Shown: positions 7,991 to 16,858, counted from the stretch's first letter. The stretch is DNA of 64,000 nucleotides from GCA-2794515 sp034436155 (GCA_034436155.1 DAOTVP010000072.1:1-64000); one strand, 5' to 3'. Made by a program: numbers and translations. The notes: generated from the letters alone by a model not told the origin.

Positions 7991-9070
7991 TTACTCGCCT
8001 AAAATCAGTGATATGGCATCGTCTACAAGGCTCTCGATATCCACATCCCAACTGGCAGATAGCGCCACAACGATAATATCCTCATCGGGTAAATACACCC
8101 CTAACGAGATAAACCCCAACACACCGCCCGAATGTCCCCATGCAGTGCCGTAATCGGTTTCCCATGCAGATAAGCCCAAACTATAACCACCACCTTCGCC
8201 ATCATCGCCAAAATTGAGCAATTCGGTCATCATCGCTTCGCTCAGTAAGGTTTTTTCAGCGAGCAAGGCATGATAAAATGTGGTTATATCCGCCGTGTTC
8301 GAGATCAACCCGCCATCACCCAACCCCGCGCCATCATTAATGTTGGTTACATCGTCTAATTCACCATCGCCGTCTATATCTTCGTACCCGTTCACAAAAC
8401 CTTTGGGGTGCGTTTCAGAGATTTGCGTATAGGTGTTTTCGAGTCCAAGTGGGTCTAAAATTTTTTCGCGCACCAGTTGGGCTAAGGTCATGCCTGATGC
8501 GTTTTCGAGGATGAGTTGCAACAAAATATAATTACTATTGGAATAGTTATATTCCTCATCTGGTGCGAATAGGGCGGGCAATTCGTAAGCGTAGGTGATG
8601 GCTTCTTCTGCCGTCCATTCGTAGGTCATATCGGCTTGGATAGCCTGCCAGAATTCTTCTGTTCCCAAATAATCATCAATCCCGCTTCGCATGGCGAGCA
8701 ATTGCCGTATGGTGACAACATCAGCATTGGCGATATTTTCAACAATTTCATCAGACAACCAATCACTGGCTAAATCGTCAAGATCGAATACGCCTTCTTC
8801 GACCAACATCAATGTGACAGTGGCGACATACGTTTTCGACATGCTGGCAATTCTGAAACGGTCATCGGGCGTGGTTGGGCGTTCCCCATCCGCCAAGCCT
8901 GTGGTGGCTATCCATGTGCCATAAGGCGATGTGATTTGGATAACCACCGCGGGACCATCGGCATCGGCGTACTCTGCCAATAAATTATCTAAGTCAGCTT
9001 GTATATCTTGTGCCGATAGCGGGATGATGGTTATCATCAGCATACCCAACAAAAATAATAAACGGCGCAT
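7991..9070 (-). CDS. Secreted serine hydrolase of the class C beta-lactamase/esterase family
   Basis: The 359-residue protein has a signal peptide (MRRLLFLLGMLMITIIPLSA) and the beta-lactamase/transpeptidase-like fold. The SxxK nucleophile motif is SMSK, in the RIASMSKTYVA segment. The YxN motif is YSN, in EEYNYSNSNY, and the HxG motif is HSG, in WGHSGGVLG. The family includes D-aminopeptidases, esterases and penicillin-binding-like proteins, so the substrate cannot be called. A DIDGDGELDD loop inside the lid region looks like an EF-hand calcium site. It is followed by a strong terminator and is probably a single-gene transcript. Confidence 0.9.
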   Translation of the reverse strand: MRRLLFLLGMLMITIIPLSAQDIQADLDNLLAEYADADGPAVVIQITSPYGTWIATTGLADGERPTTPDDRFRIASMSKTYVATVTLMLVEEGVFDLDDLASDWLSDEIVENIANADVVTIRQLLAMRSGIDDYLGTEEFWQAIQADMTYEWTAEEAITYAYELPALFAPDEEYNYSNSNYILLQLILENASGMTLAQLVREKILDPLGLENTYTQISETHPKGFVNGYEDIDGDGELDDVTNINDGAGLGDGGLISNTADITTFYHALLAEKTLLSEAMMTELLNFGDDGEGGGYSLGLSAWETDYGTAWGHSGGVLGFISLGVYLPDEDIIVVALSASWDVDIESLVDDAISLILGE

Positions 9071-9149
9071 AAAATAGACCTCTTTCTGATAGGCAAGTGT
9101 AAAATATCCAATACAGGCTGTTTTTCAACATCCTAATATACGCATAGAT

Positions 9150-10313
9150 TATAGTCGAGTTTCATTCATACGCCTCATCTACGCCCATGCGGTTCTGGTG
9201 GACTATATCGATATGGATTTATGTCTGGGGCGAATCCTGTATCGATTCGCATCCCCAAAGATGAACCACCATGTTATAACGAACAAGGGCAACGCTTGAT
9301 GTATTTTGATGAACAAAATAAACGACTTTTATCTCCTATGTATAGCGACTTGCCTGTTTATATCACCCGACCGAATCAGGCTTTGCATGATATTGCAATT
9401 GAATTGGATGTTTGTTTAATCGATTTAATGCGTGTTAACCAATTCCCAGATTTACCGCTCTCGTTTAGCATCGAGTTATTTATCCCCCTGCCCGCCCTTG
9501 TCCATCTGATATTTGGGTGACATCTGTGACAAATGGACTGAATGAAATCATTTCTTATGTAGCCATTGAATATAATGTCTGCTCAGAGACGATTGCACAA
9601 CTCAATTCCCATTTGATACGCCATAATTACGAATCTAAAGCGGTTTATTGGAACAATGACAGAAAGCACTTGGTTTTAATGAAAAATGACCCCTGTTATC
9701 AATCGCATTCGGTGGTTAAAAATACATCGCTTTATGATTTAGAACGTCAACTGAATGTGTGTGTTGAAGAATTTATAATCCACACACCATATGGTCAATT
9801 TGAGGGTTTTTCGCGGCTTGCAAGAAGGGATTTGATTATTTACACACGTTTAGATGCCCCGCCATGTTATGATGAACAGGGTAGGCGTTTATTTTATCCA
9901 GATGGGATTATGGTGCGCCGATCCCATCTCATTTGCAATATTACTATAATGTGTGCCTCAATCGCATTTTAGATGCCACCAAACAAGCCAATTTTGAGTG
10001 CCTAGCCCATTATGAGGGTTATATCATCCCCACCGATCGCTCACCTTGCTTTGATGATAATTGGCAAAAAGTCGATTATGTGTGTTATGACCATCCGATA
10101 GGGCATGAGCATGTTCCACAACTCAATATCAACATGACATTTTCGGTAGATGGAGACTATTGTTATGATTTCAAAGACCCTAAAACGGTGATTTGGTATC
10201 AAAATAAGCCTTTGCTGACCGAAGATTTCATGTGGTTATTCGGGCTATGGGCACGGTGGTTTATGTTGGCTATTCCATTTTATAGTCGGCACTGGGGCAA
10301 ACGGCGCAAATAA
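9150..10313 (+). pseudogene. Frameshifted LysM-repeat protein
   Basis: Related protein segments continue across three frames. Frame 3 near 9180-9240 gives VDYIDMDLCLGRIL. Frame 2 (9221-9520) has PPCYNEQGQRLMYFDE and a LysM-like LHDIAIELDVCLIDLMRVN. Frame 1 (9517-9972) has ISYVAIEYNVCSETIAQLN and PPCYDEQGRRLFYPD. Frame 3 (9933-10313) has YYYNVCLNRILDATKQ and a final hydrophobic segment WLFGLWARWFMLAIPF. The switches fall near 9230-9245, 9490-9505 and 9900-9915. The repeated unit alternates a LysM-like helix pair with a CYDEQGRRL signature, typical of cell-wall-binding proteins ending in one membrane helix. Decay or a chain of sequencing errors would both explain it; three shifts favour decay. 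Confidence 0.7.
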
Positions 10314-10317
10314 TCAA

Positions 10318-10349
10318 AAACCCGCCAAAGAATTTTCTCTGGCGGGTTT
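10318..10349. terminator. Bidirectional hairpin terminator
   Basis: AAACCCGCCA pairs with TGGCGGGTTT around a 12-base loop. A-rich and T-rich flanks would serve both the LysM pseudogene on the plus strand and tRNA-Lys on the minus strand. Confidence 0.8.
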
Positions 10350-10356
10350 ATAGTTG

Positions 10357-10428
10357 TGAGTCCGGTAGGATTCGAACCTACGGCACTCCGCTTAAAAGGC
10401 GGGTACTCTGCCACTGAGTTACGGACCC
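10357..10428 (-). tRNA. tRNA-Lys (anticodon UUU)
   Basis: The minus strand folds as a cloverleaf of 72 bases. The acceptor stem GGGTCCG pairs with CGGACTC, including one G-U pair, and the discriminator is A. The D arm is ACTCAGTGGCAGAGT. The anticodon loop is CTTTTAA with anticodon TTT, and the T arm contains GGTTCGAATCC. CCA is not encoded. It is isolated from other tRNA genes and sits beside accessory genes, a setting common for integration sites, but I found no duplicated 3' end. Confidence 0.95.
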
Positions 10429-10470
10429 AAACAGAGAACGGTGATTATTGTATGTGAAAAAAATTATTTT

Positions 10471-11232
10471 TCAACCCCGTGATTCTGCAAATATCAAATT
10501 CTTCACATCTTTCGTAACAGTCTTTGCAGGGATATAACGTATATCACCCGTTTGTGATGAACAAATCGCATACATATCCACATACGAATTTGTTTCTACC
10601 TCATCCGTACCGATACGATAGCGGATGAGGGTTTTCATATCCTCGCAAACGCTAATGAGGTGAAATGGCAAATAGCTTGAACGGGGAATCCGGGGTTGAA
10701 TATTTTTGTTGATTAAATCTAACATGACGAAATCTATCGCTTGTTCATCCATTTGGCAAATGGATTGTATATTGAAATTTGCGCTGTAATTTGAATTTGC
10801 CAATTGCATAGGGTTGATAAAATTTTCTGCGTACCAAATGCGTGTTTTTTGATGATTTTTAGGCGGATTGAGTCGTAATGTAATGGCTTTCGCGCCCTCT
10901 GGTAACTCATCTATCCGAATATAATACATCTGATTGGTATCAGGTGAATAAACCGCATAACTGTCTAAATGACTCAAATCCACATGCTTGCTATAAATCT
11001 TCTTGGAGTCATAGTAATTTGAGCGAAACGGTAAATGAATCGTCCCAACGGTATTCGTTTTGCGATATTTCACCTGCAATCTGACCAGCGTGGTCATATC
11101 GGGCATGACGGCGACCATATCAAACGGCAGATGTTCGCTAATCGGCAAGCAAGTGATGATTCCATGACGGCGTAAATCTGCCAGCGCCATCAGGACAGCT
11201 AAATCCCCTTTATCTTTGGTCTGATGCGACAT
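10471..11232 (-). CDS. PD-(D/E)XK nuclease-like protein with a second, catalytically dead copy
   Basis: This protein has 253 residues. The first half resembles the PDDEXK_5 group-I-intron-endonuclease-like family. KDKGDLAVLMALADLRRHG provides the helix and acidic residue D10, LPFDMVAVMPDMTTLVRLQV supplies D38, and Q53-V-K55 ends the core. Residues ~160-250 repeat the pattern (LPFHLISVCEDMKTLIRYRI, then YVDMYAICSSQTGDIRYI) without the D and the QxK, so that copy should not cut. It is 61 bases downstream of the ATP-grasp operon and has its own TATAAT-like box and AAGGGGTG ribosome binding site, so it is probably independent. The substrate is unknown. Confidence 0.65.
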   Translation of the reverse strand: MSHQTKDKGDLAVLMALADLRRHGIITCLPISEHLPFDMVAVMPDMTTLVRLQVKYRKTNTVGTIHLPFRSNYYDSKKIYSKHVDLSHLDSYAVYSPDTNQMYYIRIDELPEGAKAITLRLNPPKNHQKTRIWYAENFINPMQLANSNYSANFNIQSICQMDEQAIDFVMLDLINKNIQPRIPRSSYLPFHLISVCEDMKTLIRYRIGTDEVETNSYVDMYAICSSQTGDIRYIPAKTVTKDVKNLIFAESRG

Positions 11233-11256
11233 AAAACACCCCTTATTATATAAATA

Positions 11257-11279
11257 GGGCGCAACAGATTGTCGCGCCC
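11257..11279 (-). terminator. Hairpin between the ATP-grasp operon and the PD-(D/E)XK gene
   Basis: GGGCGC and GCGCCC pair around an 11-base loop, 15 bases past the stop of the last operon gene. On the minus strand it is followed by TATTTATATAAT, which is AT-rich rather than a pure T run, so termination may be partial. Confidence 0.5.
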
Positions 11280-11293
11280 CAATGTTGATTTAT

Positions 11294-12652
11294 CTAACGT
11301 CGTTTTTCGATGAGGACAGTTGGCACAATCGAGCCACCGCCTGCCGTCACATTCAACAACGATAATGGTGATAGGCGCGTCATGATGCCATACACCATTT
11401 TGCCCCCGAACACATACGGGGCTGCATCGACAAAACGCGGGCTGATGTCGAGTTCGCCATTTAGCCACATCGGAAAATCGCGTTGGACAATCTCGACCCG
11501 TTCTTGTACCACATGCGGGACAATCAACGCTTGTTTGAGCGCCGCTTCCCAACCATCGGATGACGATTCCCAACCCAGCACCACACCGCGCCCGCCATAA
11601 TCATCATTCGGTTTGAGGACGAATTTATCGCGGTTATCATTCAAAAATGGGATGAGGTCAATCGTTTTGCCCTGATACGTGGTTTTGCCCTCTTTGACGA
11701 CTCGCGTCCATGGGATGTGTGCTTGAATGGCTTTCAGTTGGTCAGCCGAGAAAAAATGGGCGTTGTCGGTATCACTCAGGAAGGCTAAACTGGCTTTTTT
11801 CGCCAACATTTTGGCGCTAATCGAATTGGTGATGAACACATTGCCATCGCGCATCGCCCGCGTAATGGGATTATCGATACCCATTGTGGCGAACAATTCG
11901 CTATATAACACGCGCTTGTAAATCATATCAATCCGAAAGCCCTCAGACCACAACGCACCGTCTCGATATTCGAGCGCACGCGGGTCTGCGAGGACGGCTT
12001 TCAGCCCCTTGCGTTCAAAATGTTGGCGCGTGATTTCGTGTTCGGTCAGCGTTGGCACTTCGCGCCAATCGACAATGGCGATTTGTGGAAAGCGTTGCCC
12101 GCCCCATGCCAGATACGCATCGATGAGCGAGTCGGTGAGTTGGTCGAGCGCGGGCATCATGAAGGTATGATATTTTTCCTGAAAGCGTTTATACGGTTCA
12201 AGTTCGGTGAACACCTCGCCCAACATATCGGCATAGCCAATGCCTGCAGGCGTTTCTGCATTATATTCCACACATTTGAGTTGATCTTTATCGGTGACAT
12301 AGAACATATCGAGGCGCGAACTCGACCATGGTGGGACTTCGGGCTTGTCGTATGGGATGAGTTGCTCTTCGTAATCATCCAACATCAGATAGGCGCGATG
12401 TTTGGGGTCTGTGATGCACACCTGATGGACGATCTGAAATGCCTGCACCAATTTTTCGAGTCCATCATTGAGGAACATCCAATTGCGCTCAGAATAGAAA
12501 AATGGTCGTAACACCACACATAACGGACGTTCACCAAAATACAGATTGCGTTCTTTGAGCAATTTCCGCAATTGAAAATCGGCTTCTTCTGCCAATTCGG
12601 GTGTGAGCAAATCGTGATAATACTTCACCGCATCATTGGTCACGGATGACAT
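11294..12652 (-). CDS. Circularly permuted ATP-grasp protein (fifth gene of ATP-grasp operon)
   Basis: The 452-residue product (MSSVTNDAVKYYHDLL) is chosen from the third of three consecutive ATGs because AAGGGGG then sits six bases upstream. Features fit circularly permuted ATP-grasp enzymes of the glutathionylspermidine-synthase-like group: KCVEYNAETPAGIGYADM, FVLKPNDDYGGRGVVLGW as the ATP-binding loop, VVQERVEIVQRDFPMW, and a C-terminal LLNVTAGGGSIVPTV. Such enzymes join a carboxylate to an amine through an acyl-phosphate. It follows the RimK-like ATP-grasp gene with a two-base gap, so the two are surely co-translated. The substrate is unknown. Confidence 0.8.
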   Translation of the reverse strand: MSSVTNDAVKYYHDLLTPELAEEADFQLRKLLKERNLYFGERPLCVVLRPFFYSERNWMFLNDGLEKLVQAFQIVHQVCITDPKHRAYLMLDDYEEQLIPYDKPEVPPWSSSRLDMFYVTDKDQLKCVEYNAETPAGIGYADMLGEVFTELEPYKRFQEKYHTFMMPALDQLTDSLIDAYLAWGGQRFPQIAIVDWREVPTLTEHEITRQHFERKGLKAVLADPRALEYRDGALWSEGFRIDMIYKRVLYSELFATMGIDNPITRAMRDGNVFITNSISAKMLAKKASLAFLSDTDNAHFFSADQLKAIQAHIPWTRVVKEGKTTYQGKTIDLIPFLNDNRDKFVLKPNDDYGGRGVVLGWESSSDGWEAALKQALIVPHVVQERVEIVQRDFPMWLNGELDISPRFVDAAPYVFGGKMVYGIMTRLSPLSLLNVTAGGGSIVPTVLIEKRR

Positions 12653-12654
12653 CA

Positions 12655-13653
12655 TCATCCCCCTTTACTTTTGCTGGTCGTCTTTTTCTTGGCTGGTTTG
12701 GCGCTTGTAATGAGTTTGCCCCATGCGTAATTATCACGAGTTGCGCTGGTGGATAGGGCGAGTTGAATCATGTTATCTGCCATGTGTGTGACCATCCAAT
12801 CGAAATGCCCTTTGCCCAACGAATTCACATCCATATCAGGGGCGGGATTCATAAAATCAATCGCGTAGGGGATGCCGTCTCGAATGGCAAACTCACAGGT
12901 GTTCATATCGTAACCAAAGGCACGACAAATGGTGAGCGTGTCGTTCAAAATGCGGTTATACATCTCATCCGAAAAATCGTGTTCTGGGGCATAATAACGG
13001 GTGTGCGGGTCATATTTCATGACATGCACATCAGTTTGTGCCAAGCACATGCACCGCGCATAATTATCCCAACGGATATATTCTTGGATAATCATCGTCA
13101 ATAAGCCACTGGTGTTATAGCGATAAATCAGCTCATCCATCGAATGGCATACATATACATCGCGCCAACCGCCCCCGTGTGCATCCTTTAGCACCAACGG
13201 AAAACCGCCGACCATATCCACCAAACTCCCCCAATCCATTGGATATTTCAGGTTACGCAGGCTCTCGTTATGCACGATGCCAGGCACATAATCGCGGTTG
13301 GGCAACACAACCGTTTTGGGCGAGGCGACACCCAGTTTGGTGATGAGCGATGCGCCAAAAAATTTGTCGTCCGCCGTCCACATGAACGGGTCATTGACCA
13401 CTTTCACACCTTGTAAGGCGGCATTTTTGAGGAAACTGCGATAATAGGGGACTTCGTGCGAAATGCGGTCGATAATCACACGATACCCCTCGACTGGTTC
13501 ATCCATGAATGTCCCGCCGACTTTCATATATTCGGCGACCACACCCGTTTGGTCTGTACGCCGATTTACTTCTTCGATGAAGGCAGGCGGAAACGACCAT
13601 TCACGCCCCACAAACAAGCCAATTTTAATTGGTTCACTTTTTTTTGTCACCAT
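12655..13653 (-). CDS. RimK/D-Ala-D-Ala-ligase-like ATP-grasp protein
   Basis: This 332-residue protein begins IKIGLFVGREWSFPPAFIEEVN. It carries ATP-grasp elements: FPLVLKDAHGGGWRDVYV as the lysine and glycine-rich loop, MIIQEYIRWDNYARCM, and FAIRDGIPYAIDFMNPAPDMD as the metal-binding end (D..N). The C-terminal tail is Lys/Ser-rich (KPAKKKTTSKSKGG), which may bind nucleic acid or anionic polymer or be merely a flexible tail. GAGGAG lies eight bases before the ATG. It is 19 bases downstream of the esterase gene. ATP-grasp ligases of this type make amide bonds; a two-ligase relay with the next gene is likely. Confidence 0.8.
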   Translation of the reverse strand: MVTKKSEPIKIGLFVGREWSFPPAFIEEVNRRTDQTGVVAEYMKVGGTFMDEPVEGYRVIIDRISHEVPYYRSFLKNAALQGVKVVNDPFMWTADDKFFGASLITKLGVASPKTVVLPNRDYVPGIVHNESLRNLKYPMDWGSLVDMVGGFPLVLKDAHGGGWRDVYVCHSMDELIYRYNTSGLLTMIIQEYIRWDNYARCMCLAQTDVHVMKYDPHTRYYAPEHDFSDEMYNRILNDTLTICRAFGYDMNTCEFAIRDGIPYAIDFMNPAPDMDVNSLGKGHFDWMVTHMADNMIQLALSTSATRDNYAWGKLITSAKPAKKKTTSKSKGG

Positions 13654-13672
13654 ATTCCATACTCCTCATCTA

Positions 13673-14392
13673 TTAATCGTGTCCGTTGATATAAAGGTGC
13701 ATCATCCGTTCCCAATATTGCCAATCGTGTGACCAGCCATCCCATTCACGTAGAGCATTGCCGATCCCCTTGCTCCAGAGTACGCCCGACATGGCACGCG
13801 CATCACCGATGAGTCGGTCATCTTTGCCTGTTGCCATGATAATATCAATATGGCGCAAGGCGCTCAGGCGTTCCCACTGCCATTCGTTTTGGATGAATTG
13901 CATCGGGTTATAGGCGTAGACCATTTCTTCGCCATAACCGCCCGTGAAACTGCGAATATCGAACATGCCACTGAATGCCAAAATGCGGTCTACTTTTTCT
14001 GGGAATTTAAGCCCGAATGACATGGCATGAAACGCGCCAAAACTCGCGCCCATCGTCATTAAAAACGGATTACCATTTTTTTGGAGCGATAGCGGTAACA
14101 CTTCATGTAACACATACATCATATATTGATGATGTCGCCATGCCCGCGCCCCTGGATGTGCGCCATAGTTATACCAGCTTTCGCTATCCACACTATCCAC
14201 ACAATACAATTGTAACCACCCCTGATTCAGATGGTGGCGGAGCGAATTGATCATGCCCCTATCTTCCCATTCATAAAATTTGCCTTTGGATGTCGGGAAG
14301 ACCACCACCCGCGCACCGGCATGACCAAATATCAAGAGTTCCATGTCGCGGTTCAGAGAGGGACTATACCAACGATGATATTCTCGGTTCAT
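13673..14392 (-). CDS. Esterase D-family alpha/beta hydrolase in ATP-grasp operon
   Basis: The protein has 239 residues and no signal peptide, so it is probably cytoplasmic. It begins MNREYHRWYSPSLNRDMELL like the putative-esterase family (PF00756). The nucleophile elbow is GASFGAFHA (GxSxG). The acid is likely in TGKDDRLIGDA, and the catalytic His is in DGWSHDWQYW. The family includes feruloyl, enterobactin and S-formylglutathione esterases. Next to amide ligases it may release, trim or transfer a product. The ribosome binding site is AGGAGC, and spacing to the genes on either side is about 20 bases. The substrate is unknown. Confidence 0.8.
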   Translation of the reverse strand: MNREYHRWYSPSLNRDMELLIFGHAGARVVVFPTSKGKFYEWEDRGMINSLRHHLNQGWLQLYCVDSVDSESWYNYGAHPGARAWRHHQYMMYVLHEVLPLSLQKNGNPFLMTMGASFGAFHAMSFGLKFPEKVDRILAFSGMFDIRSFTGGYGEEMVYAYNPMQFIQNEWQWERLSALRHIDIIMATGKDDRLIGDARAMSGVLWSKGIGNALREWDGWSHDWQYWERMMHLYINGHD

Positions 14393-14415
14393 AATATGCT
14401 CCTATAATGATGCCG

Positions 14416-15588
14416 TTAAACCACTTTCATCTTTGCTGTAAACCATGCTTGGGCGACATTCACCGCCTCTTTTGCGTTGATAACACCCGCCCCTTGTATT
14501 GCATCGCTCACATTTGGCAATTTGGTGGCGGTTTGCGTGAGGATAGCCCGAACATCATCGGGCGATAGGGCAGGGTTGGCTTGGAGCATCTGCGCGATAA
14601 CACCACTCACAATCGGCGTAGAGACCGATGTCCCGTCTACGTGTTGATGATGGGCATCGATAATTTTATGCCGATAAATTTTGCCCTGAAGTTCGTTGAC
14701 CAATTCATCATTAATATGGTCTACAACATCGGCTTGATAACCCAGATCGGCGTAACCTTGTGCCAGAATATCGCGCAATTCGCTTTTGGTGTGGATATGG
14801 AGCATTTGCGATAGCCAATACATTTCGCGCTCTTGTTTGCTATTGGGTAAAATTGGCGAGGCGACCCACTCCGCCAATCCGAGCAAATCGGGTTTATGAC
14901 TGCCGTCATACACCACATCGTGGCTATGCCGATACGGTTTCCAATGGGTGCTATCGAGCTGATTTTGGTCGTCATATCCGCCGATGGTGAGTGCGTATGG
15001 TGATGAGGCGGGCGGGACGATGCCACGTTTGCCACTATTGCCCGCGGCTATTACCACCACCATGCCCACATCGTATAATTTTTTGACGATGACGTGCAAC
15101 GGATGTTTGGGATCGTTACTCTCATAATCGCCACCCACCGAGACATTAATCACGCGCACGTTATACCGCTTGCGCGAATCGTATAACCAACGCAAACCGC
15201 GCAAAATATCATTTTCTTTAATGCGATAATCAGGTGTGCTGACCTTGACGAATAATAAATCACTTTCGCTGGCGATGCCCTTATACTTCCCGCCCGATAC
15301 ATGCCCATCACCTGCCGCAATCACGCTGGTCATCTGACCATGCCAACTCATGTCGGTAATTTCCATCACATGGGGTTGCTCTAACACGCGATTCGTACTG
15401 GCATCGGCATGAGCTATCACCCGTTGGGCGATGTCGGGGTGCATCGAGAAGCCCGAATCGATAAATGCGATGGTGATACCCCGACCTGTATAATCGGGGT
15501 GCGCCCCGATGCGTTGTGGTGTGGGGATTAATCCGACACCATCAGGGGCGTAATGCGGATAATTCGATACAAATTTGATATGCTTCAC
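14416..15588 (-). CDS. Intracellular subtilisin-family (S8) protease in ATP-grasp operon
   Basis: The 390-residue protein has no signal peptide or propeptide: the catalytic domain begins almost at once. Catalytic residues are D44 in IAFIDSGFS, H83 in SWHGQMTSVIAAG, the oxyanion Asn in IAAGNSGKRG, and Ser in GTSVSTPIVSGVIAQML. A ~90-residue insertion between the Asn and Ser blocks (around QEREMYWLSQMLHIHTK to KIIDAHHQH) is helical and specific to this protein. It is encoded between the carboxylase-type ATP-grasp gene and the esterase. The start is a GTG at 15588. A maturation protease for a peptide product, as in RiPP pathways, is a reasonable guess. Confidence 0.88.
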   Translation of the reverse strand: MKHIKFVSNYPHYAPDGVGLIPTPQRIGAHPDYTGRGITIAFIDSGFSMHPDIAQRVIAHADASTNRVLEQPHVMEITDMSWHGQMTSVIAAGDGHVSGGKYKGIASESDLLFVKVSTPDYRIKENDILRGLRWLYDSRKRYNVRVINVSVGGDYESNDPKHPLHVIVKKLYDVGMVVVIAAGNSGKRGIVPPASSPYALTIGGYDDQNQLDSTHWKPYRHSHDVVYDGSHKPDLLGLAEWVASPILPNSKQEREMYWLSQMLHIHTKSELRDILAQGYADLGYQADVVDHINDELVNELQGKIYRHKIIDAHHQHVDGTSVSTPIVSGVIAQMLQANPALSPDDVRAILTQTATKLPNVSDAIQGAGVINAKEAVNVAQAWFTAKMKVV

Positions 15589-15637
15589 CGATTAATCTAC
15601 TTTCTGATTCTGCTGAGATATTCAGCCCGTTAATGAA

Positions 15638-16858
15638 TTAGCCCTGTTGACCTGTCCGTGTGACCCCCATAGGGATGCCTGTGGTGCTATAATGTTCTGT
15701 CAATTCTCGATAATAATCCGACAGCAATTCGGTGATGCGGTCATAATTCTTCGATGCCACAATCAACCCTGCGTGATAGGCTTTATTTTGCTTCCAGACG
15801 ACCTCTTTGGCAGAAAAACGGTCTAAATTGGGATGCTCATCACGCGCCAGCGTCATCAATAACCCTGCATGTAAATTGGTAGCTTTGGGTGGTGTATATT
15901 TTTCGCCACGTAAATTCGCCACTTCGAGTTTGCCCCATTCTTCCCATAAATTTACACCGCGCCCCGCTTCGATCATATCGGCGATATTCGCACCACCAAC
16001 GCGGGCGGCTATCTCTAAAAAGTAGAACTGACCGCCATCATTGGCTTTGATAAATTCGGCATGAGTGACACCATCTTTGAACTGCAACGCTTTAATCACT
16101 TGGGCATTCATGGCTTGTACCGCTTTATAATCGTCATCCGATGATTGCAGGGTGCGCGTCATGAATACCCCGCCACCATGATAGGTCTGCATGGGTGGTG
16201 CGCCATATTTTTGGATGCTCACGAACACAATTTTGCCACCATAGACGATGCTATCGGCGTGGTACACATCGCCAGGGATGAATTGTTCGAGCAGATAATA
16301 CGATTGTTTATCGCCCAATTCATCGAGTGTGCGCCAGACTTGTTCCGAGTCGTGCATCTTTTTAATGCCCATCGCGCCCGCCTCCATGCGCGGTTTCAGA
16401 ACCCATGGGGCAGGGGTGTTGCCCATAAAATCGCGCAGGGCATCATAATTGAAAATGCCCGTGAATTTAGGGACGGCGATCCCCGCCTCACGAGTGACTT
16501 GGCGCATGGCGAGTTTATCCCGAAACGGACGTACTTGGCTGATGGTCATGCCATGTAAGCGCAGATGTTCGCGCAAAACGGCGACTACCTCGACTTCAAA
16601 TTCATCCAACGGGACGATATGGTCAATTTTGCGTCCTCTGCATAAATAACTCACACTATGAATGACATCTTGATAGCGACGTAAATCGTGCAACACAAAA
16701 TATTCATCGATAAACTGATGAGGCCACGGTTGGTGGCGGTTTTCTTCATCGGTGATGAGGATGACATTCAAGCCCAATGCTTTGACGGCTTGAATCATGC
16801 GCTCACCTTTATAGGCGCTGGATAAGAACAGGATGGTGGGGGCGGTCGGATTTCCCAT
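15638..16858 (-). CDS. ATP-grasp carboligase, first gene of ATP-grasp operon
   Basis: This protein has 406 residues. The N-terminal Rossmann-like part (TILFLSSAYKGERMIQAVKALG) leads into an ATP-grasp core with RDKLAMRQVTREAGIAVPK, APWVLKPRMEAGAMGIKK as ATP lysine and loop, YYLLEQFIPGDVYHADSIV, and the metal site FYFLEIAARVGGANI. This is the architecture of carbamoyl-phosphate-synthase-like and L-amino-acid ligases (CARNS1/BacD type), which join amino acids or an amino acid and a carboxylate. AAGGGA precedes the ATG by nine bases. It starts a run of five same-strand genes ending at 11294. Confidence 0.82.
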   Translation of the reverse strand: MGNPTAPTILFLSSAYKGERMIQAVKALGLNVILITDEENRHQPWPHQFIDEYFVLHDLRRYQDVIHSVSYLCRGRKIDHIVPLDEFEVEVVAVLREHLRLHGMTISQVRPFRDKLAMRQVTREAGIAVPKFTGIFNYDALRDFMGNTPAPWVLKPRMEAGAMGIKKMHDSEQVWRTLDELGDKQSYYLLEQFIPGDVYHADSIVYGGKIVFVSIQKYGAPPMQTYHGGGVFMTRTLQSSDDDYKAVQAMNAQVIKALQFKDGVTHAEFIKANDGGQFYFLEIAARVGGANIADMIEAGRGVNLWEEWGKLEVANLRGEKYTPPKATNLHAGLLMTLARDEHPNLDRFSAKEVVWKQNKAYHAGLIVASKNYDRITELLSDYYRELTEHYSTTGIPMGVTRTGQQG

